DNA of 16,272 nt, from the NCBI GenBank assembly GCA_026770615.1, contig MU631391.1:160364-176635 (forward strand). Direction: 5' to 3'. The position numbers and the translations under genes are program-made. The first letter of the stretch is position 1; the number at the start of each line of letters is the position of its first letter. This document shows positions 1-7,779 of the stretch, in pieces. The DNA is from Pavlovales sp. CCMP2436 (Eukaryota > Haptophyta > Pavlovophyceae > Pavlovales). A model generated the notes under the pieces. It was not told where the DNA came from. It saw only the letters and a program-made list of their open reading frames with translations, and made no database searches.

Positions 1-1
1 C

Positions 2-618
2 TACACAATCGCTACGTTCGTCGAGCTGTACCACTCGCTTTCGAAGAAGAAGGTCTCGGGCGGTTAGTCGATATCCCCCTCCCCCACCACCACACACACA
101 CACTCCTCTCATCAACCCCCCCCCATCCCCCCACTTCCCACACACACCCACACACTTCCCTCATCAAACCCCCCTTCCTCCCCCCCACACACCCAATAGA
201 CCTCGGCAAGCTCACTCCCTCTATGCTCGACTGCGCAAAGCTCACCTACTCTTTCAATGGCGGCAAGGCACGCAAGCTCCTCGGGTACGTGTGTGTGTGA
301 GGGGGGTGGGTGGGGGGGGGAGTGGGGGGGGGAGGGGATACGAGCCCAGCCCTTCGTTTATTGTGATCTGGTTTAAAAAATCTACCTTCGATACAGCGCC
401 AGGTTCTTGATATGATAGCACGGGTGCACGCCTTGTTGCCCATGGTTTATACATATATTCTTAAATAGTATTTTCGATCATTCTAATATAACGCCTTAAA
501 ATATATACGTGTATTATGTAATAGGTACGAGCCTATTTACACGTTCGATGAGGGCGCGCACCGCGTGGTCTTGCAATGGCTCGAGACCAACGCCACCAAC
601 GGCGAGAAGTCGAGCTGA
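2..618 (+). CDS. 3-beta-HSD / sterol-4-alpha-carboxylate 3-dehydrogenase-type protein, C-terminal three exons
   Basis: The gene is partial, entering from the left edge. Model: join(<2..62, 200..284, 525..618), ending in TGA. Donors are G|GTTAGT (63) and GG|GTACGT (285); acceptors are CCAATAG (199) and GTAATAG (524). Phases match (1 then 2), giving about 80 residues. The diagnostic stretch is exon 2 into exon 3: LTPSMLDCAKLTYSFNGGKA, then RKLLGYEPIYTFDEGAHR. The pattern 'tYsf..kKArklLGYeP...' with a following amphipathic helix is the C-terminal signature of the 3-beta-HSD / NSDHL / ERG26 branch of the extended short-chain dehydrogenases. These are NAD(P)-dependent and act on sterols, often at the ER. 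The Rossmann domain and the catalytic Tyr-x3-Lys lie outside the window, so substrate (4-carboxysterol or another 3-beta-hydroxysteroid) cannot be decided. No membrane segment is visible in the part present. Confidence 0.85.
63..199 (+). repeat. C / CA-rich low-complexity intron 1 of the 3-beta-HSD gene
   Basis: This 137-nt intron is almost pure C/A/T on the coding strand. It has CA runs, runs of 6 to 9 C, and an internal imperfect duplication of about 45 bp (CA run, then CTCATCAA, then C run). It ends in CCCAATAG. The composition is complementary to the start of intron 2. Confidence 0.8.
285..524 (+). repeat. Intron 2 of the 3-beta-HSD gene with a GT / G-run 5' part
   Basis: The intron starts GTACGTGTGTGTGTG and continues into G-runs of 6 to 9 with single T or A breaks (about 300-338), capable of G-quadruplex formation in the transcript. 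The 3' half is AT-rich and ends GTAATAG. Confidence 0.75.
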
Positions 619-1133
619 TCGCCGACCAGGCGCGAGTGCCAAACGTTTTACTGCCGCCGTCGGAGCTCGCTAGAGGGTTCGCTCCGCGCTGTCGCATGCG
701 CGGCAGGGCCCGTCCGCCAAGCCTGAGCCGAGTCCATCGACCGTTGGCGCTGAGCAGATTCGGTCGGGTCAATTTCGAACTAGTGCGGCCCGTCCGGGGA
801 AAAATTGCGACAAAGTCCGGTGAATTCCCCGGTGTAACGCACAAACGGGTTGGGGCTGAGCCCAGAGGAGATGGTTCCCCATTTACAGCAAATCTGCAAT
901 TAACTCCTCTGGGGCCTTTCGGGAACCATGCACATGACTTTCTTAGATCGCTTCCGAGATTTGAGAATTGATGGAAATGTTACACCACATTTAATTTCGC
1001 TGGAATTGCTAGTTTCATACAGCGCAGTTATAGAAGTTAGTTGTGCTCAACTATTCTCTGCTTAATATCGTTAGGTCAGACTTAATTGGCATCTGTTGGC
1101 TTCAAAGTGTGACTTCCTTTCACCGATGAAGAT
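619..1133. other. Intergenic DNA downstream of the 3-beta-HSD gene, with an interleaved inverted repeat
   Basis: I see no gene. The one structured part is 861-929: CCCAGAGGAG (861-870) is complementary to CTCCTCTGGG (904-913), and ATGGTTCCC (871-879) to GGGAACCAT (921-929). The arms are in the order A, B, A', B'. The plus-strand open frame at 576-971 overlaps exon 3 in another frame and is not supported. Confidence 0.6.
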
Positions 1134-1630
1134 TACGCATATTTTCCTTTCTCCGTAACGTTGCGCGTGACTGTCACACGTGATAAGCCCAGGTTAGGAA
1201 TCAGGATTTTACGGTAGCTCCAGGCTGGGCTGTCCACCCACCCATTAGCCTTTGCGCCGTATGATGAGAGGCCGTCTAGTGGCTCAGTGCAGTAGATAGG
1301 ACTTGCTCCTGCTCCAATCTCTTGATCAGCACCACATCCGTCCTTGCATACAAATGCATGTGACGATGCAGTGGAGCATGTTATCGTTCATGCATGCTGC
1401 CTGATTTGGCCCGTAGCTTGTGGCGGTCCGTATCTTGGTATTCTTGCTTGCGCTTCGATTGGCCAAACGTTACGGATTAGCCGGTGGTCAAGGTTGTTGC
1501 CCATAGGTCACCTACATTATCCGGTCTGCGTAGATGGATGCAACTCCTCTTGGATGTGCTGCGAGAGGCTGCGGGCATGCGTGATTGCCGCATTTAGTAG
1601 TGCTATGGCGGCTCCCAGCTAACCGTCCTC
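1134..1630 (-). pseudogene. Possible RNase H-like remnant of a retroelement
   Basis: On the minus strand, from about 1390 to 1134, an ATG-less frame reads HAFVCKDGCGADQEIGAGAS, PIYCTEPLDGLSSYGAKANG. This resembles the start of retroelement RNase H domains, where an Asp-Gly strand is followed by GAG and then by an SSYRAE segment. Here the last is SSYGAK, so the key Glu is missing. A second stretch on the same strand (about 1620-1530: AAIALLNAAITHARSLSQHI) could be an upstream helical part, but stops separate the two. What is seen is a decayed open frame; the RNase H reading is inference from a short match. The degenerate state argues against function. Confidence 0.3.
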
Positions 1631-1968
1631 CCTGCGCTCCTTAGCACAGCGTAGGGTAGGCTGCCGTGTATGCTTGCGTGGGTTTTCGGTTTTTTCCATC
1701 ACCCCGTAAAAAACCGAAAAAGGGTCCGGGGTCGTATGTACTGGGGCTTGAACATCTTATTGGAGGCCTTTCGGTTTCGGATAGGTTGGTAAGCATGTGG
1801 CCAGACGGCCGTTTTGTCCGCCGCATGGGTTGACTAGGGAGCTCGTGCAGGACGAGACACGCGAGGGGCTGCGCCACGCCTAGCGCAAAAAATGATACCA
1901 CAATCGGCGCCTCGATGTCTCACTTTTCCGCCCCAAAACTGGTATATCGGCGGAAGAGACAGCAGGAA
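1631..1968. other. Intergenic DNA with a 13-bp inverted repeat (1683-1720)
   Basis: No gene is seen. TTTTCGGTTTTTT (1683-1695) is followed after 12 nt by its exact complement AAAAAACCGAAAA (1708-1720), a perfect hairpin on either strand. Its role is unknown; it may be a short element end. Confidence 0.6.
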
Positions 1969-2141
1969 TACAGGGGGTCGCGGGCAATAAGAAACGGTAA
2001 CATTTATTTAGAAACTGAGCCTCATTTTGTGCGCCCTTTAATAGTAATTTAAGAAATTATATGCATCGTTACTATGTAATTTGCTAAGAAACTGAGCTTT
2101 GGTCTCAAAAGCGCCGTTCTTATTGCCCGCGACACCCTGTA
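1969..2141 (+). mobile_element. MITE family 1, copy 1 (173 bp)
   Basis: The element runs from TACAGGGGGTCGCGGGCAAT to its inverted partner ending GCCCGCGACACCCTGTA. Terminal inverted repeats are about 24 bp, and TA is present at both outer ends, as expected for a TA target duplication (Tc1/mariner-like insertion). The interior is AT-rich and shares CTAAGAAACTGAGC and TATGTAATTTGCTAAGAA with the other copies. No coding capacity. Confidence 0.9.
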
Positions 2142-2406
2142 TGTTGAAGACCAGGTCAAAAATACGCTAATACTTACTATTAGTAGGTGGCGTAATTAAT
2201 CAGACGTGGTGAGGTTAATTACTATGCACGCCAACAACTTAATAACACCTTTCCCTTGTTCAGCGTCACCACATCGGGCCACCGGTTTGTCTTCTTACCT
2301 GCTGTCTCGCCGCTACCTTTTGGCATGTCTTCTCCTCTGCCTTCTTCGCGTGATATCCATCTCAAAGCTACATACAAAATACGTGAAAGCTATTGACGTG
2401 ACAGCA
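2142..2406. other. Spacer between MITE copies 1 and 2
   Basis: I see no gene. The open frame starting at 2206 runs straight into MITE copy 2, which argues against it being coding. Confidence 0.5.
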
Positions 2407-2579
2407 TACAGGGGATCGCGGGCAATAAGAAGCCGTAGTAATAACAAGCTGATCCTCATTTTTTTGCATTGTTTGCATGTGATTTAAGCAAATTTAAGCA
2501 TTGTTTGTATGTAATTTGCTAAGAAGCTCAGCCTCAAGCTCAAAATTCGCCCTTTTTTTATTGCCCGCGATCTATTGTA
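2407..2579 (+). mobile_element. MITE family 1, copy 2 (173 bp)
   Basis: The left end is TACAGGGGATCGCGGGCAAT and the right end TTATTGCCCGCGATCTATTGTA. It has the same length and interior motifs as copy 1. It belongs with copies 3 and 4 by the subterminal sequence AAGAAGCCGTAGT. TA lies at both ends. Confidence 0.9.
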
Positions 2580-3308
2580 CTAAGGTTAATACAAAGGGCC
2601 TCGTGGCGTGATAATAAACTGAGTTTAAAGCGTGTAAATACCTAGAAATACGTCCGTCTCCTGACGACAGGTCTCCACCAGATTCGCCAACCAAGCGTTG
2701 AGAAACACTCGGATCAAGGAACCTTTGCAGAGCACACGGATACCGTCCCCACGTGAAGCATTGTAACTCGCTATCTCGCAACTGGCATCTGCGGGCATGC
2801 TTCGGAATTGCAATGGGCTTCCCGATAAGTTGCACTGTCATGCGGCGCAGTGTGGACTGCGTCGCTGCGTGGGGCGAGACACCGCAGTGGAACCTATCTT
2901 TAACCAAACCCGAAACGAAATCGCCTGCTTCAGAGCTCAATCGGCGTTTTGCTGGTATCACCGCAAGGTGACGCTGAAACTCAACAGAGTGACGCTCCTA
3001 AGACTGACGCTGACACCCAGGGCCACCTGGACGCAGAAACTGCGCCCCAGGATATAGAAGTGGCATCGCATAATATAACATAATGCCATATTTTTCTCAT
3101 TGCTCGACGCGTGCCTCGCGTATTGGAGCCGTCGATGGAGTGGAAGCGCGTTTTTTTTTTTTGAAGTATGGTACTGAATTTCTTATAAGTAGAGATATGG
3201 CCTGGGGGAGGAGATATTGGTTACAGCTGCCCTCGTCAAAAAGAGGAAGGCACAGAGAGCTACCCACAGCGCACGTTATTCTAATATATACATATTTATA
3301 AATAAGTC
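2580..3308. other. Gene-poor spacer
   Basis: No gene can be supported. The longest frame (minus strand, about 2961-2572) extends into the terminal repeat of MITE copy 2 and shows no recognisable motif. A T12 run lies at about 3151-3162. Confidence 0.5.
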
Positions 3309-3613
3309 CGCCCAAGTCCGCTCGTCGTCGTCGGTTCATAACACGTCAGCAAGTTTGCAAGCGAATCCGCCATTCTAGCAAGTCTCCTGTGACCACCACT
3401 GAATACAAATTGCATCGATGAGTTGCCGGGCCCACCGATGTTCTTGCCACCTTGTCGCCGCCGCCTTCCATGTGCCGCTGTCGTCTCATCGTCCCAGCCA
3501 AGTAGCAACCCGAGCCAATCAGCGAGCCAATTTAGCAATTAGCAACCCGAGCCAATCAGCGAGCCAATTTAGCGATTACAGTAAAATTCAGCTCGGTTCG
3601 GAATTGCATCACG
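3309..3613 (-). mobile_element. Short, internally deleted copy of a low-copy element (family 3)
   Basis: This 305-bp block is related to 6573-7768. Shared landmarks are TCCGCTCG followed by GTCGGTTCATAAC near the left edge, ATCG(A/T)TGAGTTGCCG in the middle, and TAGCAACCCGAGCCAATCAG at the right. The long relative carries about 900 extra bases containing a reading frame, so this looks like a deletion derivative, although divergence is high. The terminal block AATTCAGCTCGGTTCGGAAT (with ATCACG) occurs here after the TAGCAACCC block, but in the long copy it is inverted and placed before it. Confidence 0.65.
3503..3576 (+). repeat. 37-bp tandem duplication
   Basis: The unit begins TAGCAACCCGAGCCAATCAG and ends TTTAGC(A/G)AT. 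It occurs at 3503-3539 and 3540-3576 with one mismatch. A single truncated unit is at 7734-7758. Confidence 0.9.
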
Positions 3614-3699
3614 TTTGAAGGGAGATCGTGCGTTTTTTTCAAGAAGTGCAGCTATGGAAAAGCTTAGAAATGACGATTTACTAATATCCCCTCCAAAAC

Positions 3700-4010
3700 G
3701 TGGTTCGGAATTGCGATTTGCGTTTTTGCGTTTTGGGGAGATTATTTTAAGGAGCAGCCAATGAATGCCCGAGTAGGTGACTTCAAGAAACAAATTCCAG
3801 CATCTCATTAGTCGCTGCTTAAAAGTAATCTCCCCCTAAAAACGCAAAAATGCAAAAACGCGAAACGAGCGCGTCGCCGCACAAAATACCGAAACCACTC
3901 TCCCGAAAAACCGTGTGCGTTTTTGCGTTTTGCACGTTTTGCGCATTTTTGCGTTTTTACGGAGATTATTATTTATGTAGCAGCCTATGAATGCCCGAGT
4001 AGGTCCAAAA
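3700..4010. repeat. Foldback repeat cluster built from GCGTTTTTGCGTTTT stutters
   Basis: Three related arms are present. At 3719-3780 and 3918-4004 the order is GCGTTTTTGCGTTTT, GGAGATTAT, GCAGCC(A/T)ATGAATGCC, CGAGTAGGT. At about 3812-3870 the same block is inverted (AGTAATCTCCCCCTAAAAAC, then GCAAAAATGCAAAAACGCG). The second and third arms can fold on each other across about 40 nt. The pattern suggests overlapping ends of a short transposon whose terminus is the GGAGATTA block. Confidence 0.7.
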
Positions 4011-4070
4011 TAGCTAAACCACCTGCAACATAGCTAAATTACCCACAAATTAGCTAAACCACTCGCACAC
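4011..4070 (+). repeat. 20-bp tandem repeat, three units
   Basis: The units start TAGCTAAACC / TAGCTAAATT / TAGCTAAACC at 4011, 4031 and 4051. The array is bracketed by a direct repeat GTAGGTCCAAA (4000-4010 and 4080-4090). Confidence 0.85.
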
Positions 4071-4094
4071 TTGCAAAAAGTAGGTCCAAATTTT

Positions 4095-4580
4095 CAGACA
4101 TTACAGTGATCCCTAGCTTCGGATCACTTGAGTGGATGATCCCTACCGAGTGATTCCAATCTATGGATCACTCACTCGGCGGCTCCACCGCCTAGGGATC
4201 GGATCACTCAAGCCGCCAAGTGATCCCTAAGCCGCTGAGTGATCCCAACCCGCCGAGTAATCCTTAAGTGATCCCTGAGCGGCCATTTTTGAAAAATTAA
4301 TTGTCTTCGGGGCGTAAACATGCTTTCCCAGCGGCCTCTCGGGCCGCATCTCGGGCCGCATCTCGACCTGCGAACTTTGACAAAAAACACAACCAATGAG
4401 AGAGCAGGGAACCACTCGCCACATACGCGAGATTTTAGGTCTTAAAGAATTTTCTATGTGGCTGGTGCATCCCTGCCCACTGATTGGCTGACAGGAACCA
4501 CTCGGCCGCTGGGGCTTTCTGGGCGCCACGAGTGGTTCCAGGGATCACCCACTCAGAAACAGGGATCACTGTGATGTCTG
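4095..4580. mobile_element. 486-bp non-autonomous element with 20-bp terminal inverted repeats
   Basis: The left end CAGACATTACAGTGATCCCT pairs with the right end, whose reverse complement is CAGACATCACAGTGATCCCT (one mismatch). Inside each end are many short subterminal motifs in both orientations: GAGTGATCCC variants at about 4125-4270, and GGAACCACTCG at about 4408 and 4495 with its inverse at about 4528-4539. Such clusters are typical of transposase-binding subterminal repeats of hAT-, CACTA- or Mutator-like elements. No clear target duplication is visible, so the superfamily is open. There is no coding frame. Confidence 0.8.
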
Positions 4581-4870
4581 CTTGAAATTCCTTTTTTAAT
4601 AATAGTTCTTTTAACATCCCCCGACTTGCAGCCCGAAGGCGTACGGGCATGACATGGGAGGGTCAGCGCATCGATCGTCTCGTGTGCTATCTTACTCCCC
4701 GCGTCGTCTCTCCGCCACGAACCTTGCTTGTCGTCGCATCGCGCCGCCGCGACCCTGCGCATAATTACAACAAAACATACACGCAAAAAACCTCCGTATA
4801 GCCTGAACCGTGCTATGCTGTACCCGCAAAACGGGTGCAGCCTAGCACATGGCGTGGTGTGTGTAGGCTG

Positions 4871-6052
4871 CTATCCTATTCCTTGTCTTAGTAAGGGTGC
4901 GGCCTCGCGTTGTTTAGGCGGCGGCCTTGCCCTGTGTGTTTCGGTTGGGTTTTGTTTTAGTGTTTGGTTGCTTGATTGTGTTACCCTCTTTTGGTCGGGG
5001 GTTGGCGGAGATGCTTCACCTTTCCGTTTGTTACTTGTGGTTCCTTGTGTTATGGGTTTTTGGACTTTTACTTTTCTCCTTTGAGGTTTTGGTTCCGTGG
5101 TAGTTTTTGTTTCTGATTCTCCTCCGGTGTTGTTTCCTTCGTGATTGTCTTCTGGTTGTGGCTGTTGTTCTAGCTCTGCGTGTAGTCTCTTCGCCTCTTT
5201 GCTTCCCGTATTCCTTTTAGGGATAGACGCTTGCTTTCTTTTGGTTTGTGTGTGTACTTGGCCTATTCCTAGGCATTGTTTGCTGTCCTCAGATTTGTTT
5301 TCCGATATTCCTTATACTACTAAGTGGTTTGTGAATTGTTCAGCTGGGGTTGTAGGTTCAGTTGGCGTTTTGGTGGCCGGGGTCTGCGTGTCTTCTTGTT
5401 GTTGTTTGGGAGTGCCATTGTCGGTTGTGGGTTGTAGGCGTGGTGGGCGGAGTCCTGCTCGTATCATCATTTTTCTATATTGGGGATCATAGTAGTCTTG
5501 CAACGTCTCATACATCTCTTTTGCTAACTATTCTTGTGTATTGTCCTGTATCCTCGGTTTCTTCCCATTAGGGGTGCCTGGTTTGTGGTGTTTCATTCCG
5601 GTGAAGAGTGGTCCTTTCCGTCTCGCTGGTTTTGGTTGTAATAGTGAGTTTTGTTCGGTTATTCCCATTTGGTTTGTAGTTCCTGCCTTGGTCATTGTGG
5701 AATTTGGAATTTGTTTTCCCCCACTTGTATTGCTTGGACCCGCTTCCCCTCCTGGTGATGTGTTCGGTGTTGCTGTGATGTTGTGATTCTGTTCTCCTCC
5801 GTTTGCACTGCTTGGTCCTGCTCCCCCTCCCGGTGAGGTGTTCGGTGTCCCTGAGTTGTTGTTTGTATCGGGTGTTTGCGTCCTTTTTAGGGCCCGTGTG
5901 CCAGTCTGTTCTGTCCATGCCGCTTTGATGTCGTGTCTACCCCCTGGTATTATCACTTTTGATTGCTTCTTGAGCGCTTCTGCTGAGAATGTTAGAAGTT
6001 GGCTGTGTACATGGCCCCCATTTGTTTTATTGTTCTTTCTTTGTGTCTTCCA
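4871..6052 (-). pseudogene. Low-complexity Pro/Thr/Gln/Lys-rich frame downstream of the RT remnant, two in-frame stops
   Basis: One minus-strand frame stays open from 6052 to a TAG at 4871-4873, about 394 codons, broken only by TAG (5528-5530) and TAA (5312-5314). It begins with a basic region containing LTFSAEALKKQSKVIIPGGR and HDIKAAWTEQTG. A disordered part follows with an imperfect tandem repeat (NTSPGGGAGPSSANGGEQ / NTSPGGEAGPSNTSGGKQ). Then come a short ordered stretch (MYETLQDYYDPQYRKMMIRA) and Lys/Gln/Pro-rich tails. The last third has no start codon. It may be the C-terminal extension or a second ORF of the retrotransposon; I recognise no family. Frame preservation across the stops suggests recent inactivation. 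Confidence 0.5.
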
Positions 6053-6062
6053 CTAGCCTTGA

Positions 6063-6570
6063 TTATATGTTGGAGGTTGATTGGGACTCGTCCTGTGAAG
6101 AGAAGGGGTCCTCCACTACGTATCCTGTTCCTTCTGCTGCTTCGTATATGTTGAGTCCACTAGTTGCAAGTATGTTTTGGATGTTTTTCTTTAGGATTGT
6201 GCGTAAGCCTTCATACGCGTCGCACTTGTGGAAAAGGTGGTGAGCTGTTTCTAGGTGGTTTGTTCCATTAGGTTCTTGAGTGTGCTCATCACATAGGGGG
6301 CAGGTATTTACAAGTTTCTCTCTGTTAGGTAGCGTTATGTCTAGGAGACCAGGGTCTCTCGTTGTTGAAGCATGTGCCTGCGTGGTGCGTAAGTTCATAG
6401 CATAGGATTTTTTCGTCCATCTCCTTTTTATTGAAGCCCTTGTATCGGAGTGACGTGGTGGATGCGTAGCGCCATTCTAATTTGTCGTCTGCGATGACGA
6501 GGTTGCAGCTACCTTGTTTCGTGTCCAATAATTTCTTGGCTCTTATTTCCTGCACTCTGTTATTTAAAAT
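6063..6570 (-). pseudogene. Retrotransposon RT C-terminal region with CPLC zinc-binding motif, frameshifted
   Basis: The first frame (about 6570-6400) gives NNRVQEIRAKKLLDTKQGSC and ends its meaningful part at DEKILCYEL. The sense then continues in another frame from about 6398: LRTTQAHASTTRDPGLLDI, then CPLCDEHTQEPNGTNHLETA and HHLFHKC, followed by a LRTILKKNIQNI helix. C-x2-C followed by E-T-x-H-x3-H-x3-C is the zinc-binding module that follows the RT thumb in many non-LTR retrotransposons, here with a longer spacer. A small indel near 6395-6400 separates the frames. The upstream RT palm (YADD-type) and endonuclease are absent because of 5' truncation. Not functional. Confidence 0.65.
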
Positions 6571-6572
6571 TT

Positions 6573-7768
6573 ATTCCGCTCGAGACCCGTCATTGTCGGT
6601 TCATAACGACATCACTCTCGCGAGTGAATCTGTCGTGCCCGCAGGTACCTCCAGCTGCGCTTGTGCGCTGCAGGCTCATCACGGACAAACATTATATCGT
6701 TGAGTTGCCGAAGGTGCCAGAGTCCTCCCCAAAGTTGTCGTCACCGCGTTAGGCCCGCCGGTTTCTTTTCGCGTCATCGTCACCACCGCTGTTCTCATCA
6801 CTCGATCTCGAGTGTTTGCCGGGCTTGCCTACCCAGTTCGCCAATGGACTGATTACCCTGGTGATGAACTCTGGGATAGACTCGCTCGCGGCTTGAAAGA
6901 GAACGTGCAGCGGCAGCGCCGGCAGCAAAACCTGCAGTGTCTGCGACAACAGCGAAACCTCGGCAGCGGGCGCGTCAGCAGGTGCGTCAGCGGCAGGAGC
7001 CGCTGCCACACCGGTTGCCGCGTCCGCCACGGGAGATGGCACCACCAGCTCCTCGATCCCCGCGTCAGCGGGCGCGTCAGCGGGCGCGTCAGCGGGCGCG
7101 TCAGCGAACGCGTCAGCGAACGCGTCAGCGGGCGCGGGCACAGGCGCCTGGGCGCGCTCCGCAGCCGCCAGGGCGCGCTCCGCTGCCCGGCGGGCTGACC
7201 AGCCCACGCGTGCACCCATGCCACCCACGTGGAGCTTACCCCTCACCGCCGCCCCGCGGCGCTTGCCACCCGCCGCCCGCCGCTGCTGCGGCGCGATGGC
7301 AACGCGAGCGGTAAGCACGAACATCACGCGCCCCTCGCTCACGAACCACGGCATGATCTCGAAGTCGGCGCCATCGGGTAGCACCTTCGCCAGATGTGCG
7401 CACAAACCAATTAACCTCGCCTCCCAATCGTCGCCCGCCGCAGCCACTCCGCACGCGTCCGATTTTCACTCCCGCGGCGCGCGCTCCTCGACGTACCGCC
7501 CCACGGCGTACGCCCAGCCAAACGGTCTACACCGCGGCTCCACCTGCACGCCTTGTCCAGGCTTGCAGAGGAGCAGCGTCGAGGCGCAAAGCTCAACTCC
7601 GATCTTGTCGGCCGCGGTCGCGCACGCCGGTGTCGGCGTGCGGTGTGCGGCTTTCTCAGCCGCTCTCCTCGTGTCCTCCTCCACCCGCCCTCCTCGGGAG
7701 CGACGTGATTCCGAACCGAGCTGAATTTTTTTGTAGCAACCCGAGCCAATCAGCGAGTGAAATTCAGC
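6573..7768 (-). mobile_element. Long copy of low-copy element family 3
   Basis: This block shares its left edge (TCCGCTCG...GTCGGTTCATAAC, about 6573-6607), its middle (ATCGTTGAGTTGCCG, 6697-6711) and its right edge (TAGCAACCCGAGCCAATCAG, 7734 on) with the short copy at 3309-3613. It carries the Ala/Asp-rich frame. The retrotransposon starts exactly at its left edge. It could be an autonomous-type member or a captured gene; the element class is unknown. Confidence 0.5.
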
Positions 7769-7779
7769 GAATCAGCGAG
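6749..7779 (-). pseudogene. Ala/Asp/Arg-rich reading frame with an in-frame TGA and no ATG start
   Basis: A single minus-strand frame is open from about 7779 to a stop at 6749, except for one TGA at 7466-7468. Upstream of the TGA it reads GVELCASTLLLCKPGQGVQV and RPFGWAYAVGRYVEERAPRE; downstream, DDWEARLIGLCAHLAKVLPD and FEIMPWFVSEGRVMFVLTAR. It then has an Ala/Arg linker, a PADA repeat region (codon-level 12-bp tandem repeat) and a C-terminal hydrophobic segment (LLSQTLQVLLPALPLHVLFQ) before an acidic/basic tail. No ATG precedes these blocks. Either introns remove the TGA (a GTACGTC donor-like site lies just upstream) or the gene is broken. I recognise no family. High GC3-type composition suggests genuine coding history. 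Confidence 0.4.
7061..7132 (+). repeat. 12-bp tandem repeat, six units, inside the Ala/Asp-rich frame
   Basis: The unit is CGCGTCAGCGGG or CGCGTCAGCGAA. On the minus strand it encodes the PADA / FADA tetrapeptide repeat. The length is a multiple of three, so frame is kept. Looser copies lie at about 6965-6995. Confidence 0.9.

Larger units (their letters stand above)
4591..6570 (-). mobile_element. 5'-truncated, decayed non-LTR-like retrotransposon
   Basis: Read on the minus strand, the element begins inside the C-terminal part of a reverse-transcriptase polyprotein (about 6570), passes through a CPLC zinc-binding segment, then a long low-complexity frame, then an untranslated tail ending ACTATTATTAAAAAAGG near 4591. 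It is 5'-truncated next to another element, carries one frameshift and in-frame stops, and abuts the 486-bp element at its 3' end. A diverged copy of its 3' tail lies at 8971-9023. These are the marks of a non-LTR element inserted by target-primed reverse transcription; no target duplication could be defined. Confidence 0.65.

Noticed and set aside
1265..1300. tRNA-like text (GTCTAGTGGCTCAGTGC, resembling an A box)
   Set aside because: No B box (GGTTCGAATCC-type) or cloverleaf partner follows at the required distance.
2572..2961. 129-codon minus-strand frame
   Set aside because: It runs into the terminal repeat of MITE copy 2 and shows no recognisable motif or start context.
4728..5570. Plus-strand Cys/Val/Leu-rich frames (118, 115 and 69 codons)
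   Set aside because: They mirror the Lys/Gln/Thr/Pro-rich minus-strand retroelement frame; composition and the adjacent RT remnant favour the minus strand.
4871..6052. Alternative genetic code with TAG and TAA as sense codons
   Set aside because: TGA and TAA act as normal ends of the host genes here, and the two stops lie within a frameshifted, truncated retroelement; decay is simpler.
7055..7140. CRISPR-like array
   Set aside because: The repeats are contiguous 12-mers without spacers, and code for a PADA peptide repeat; the genome is eukaryotic.
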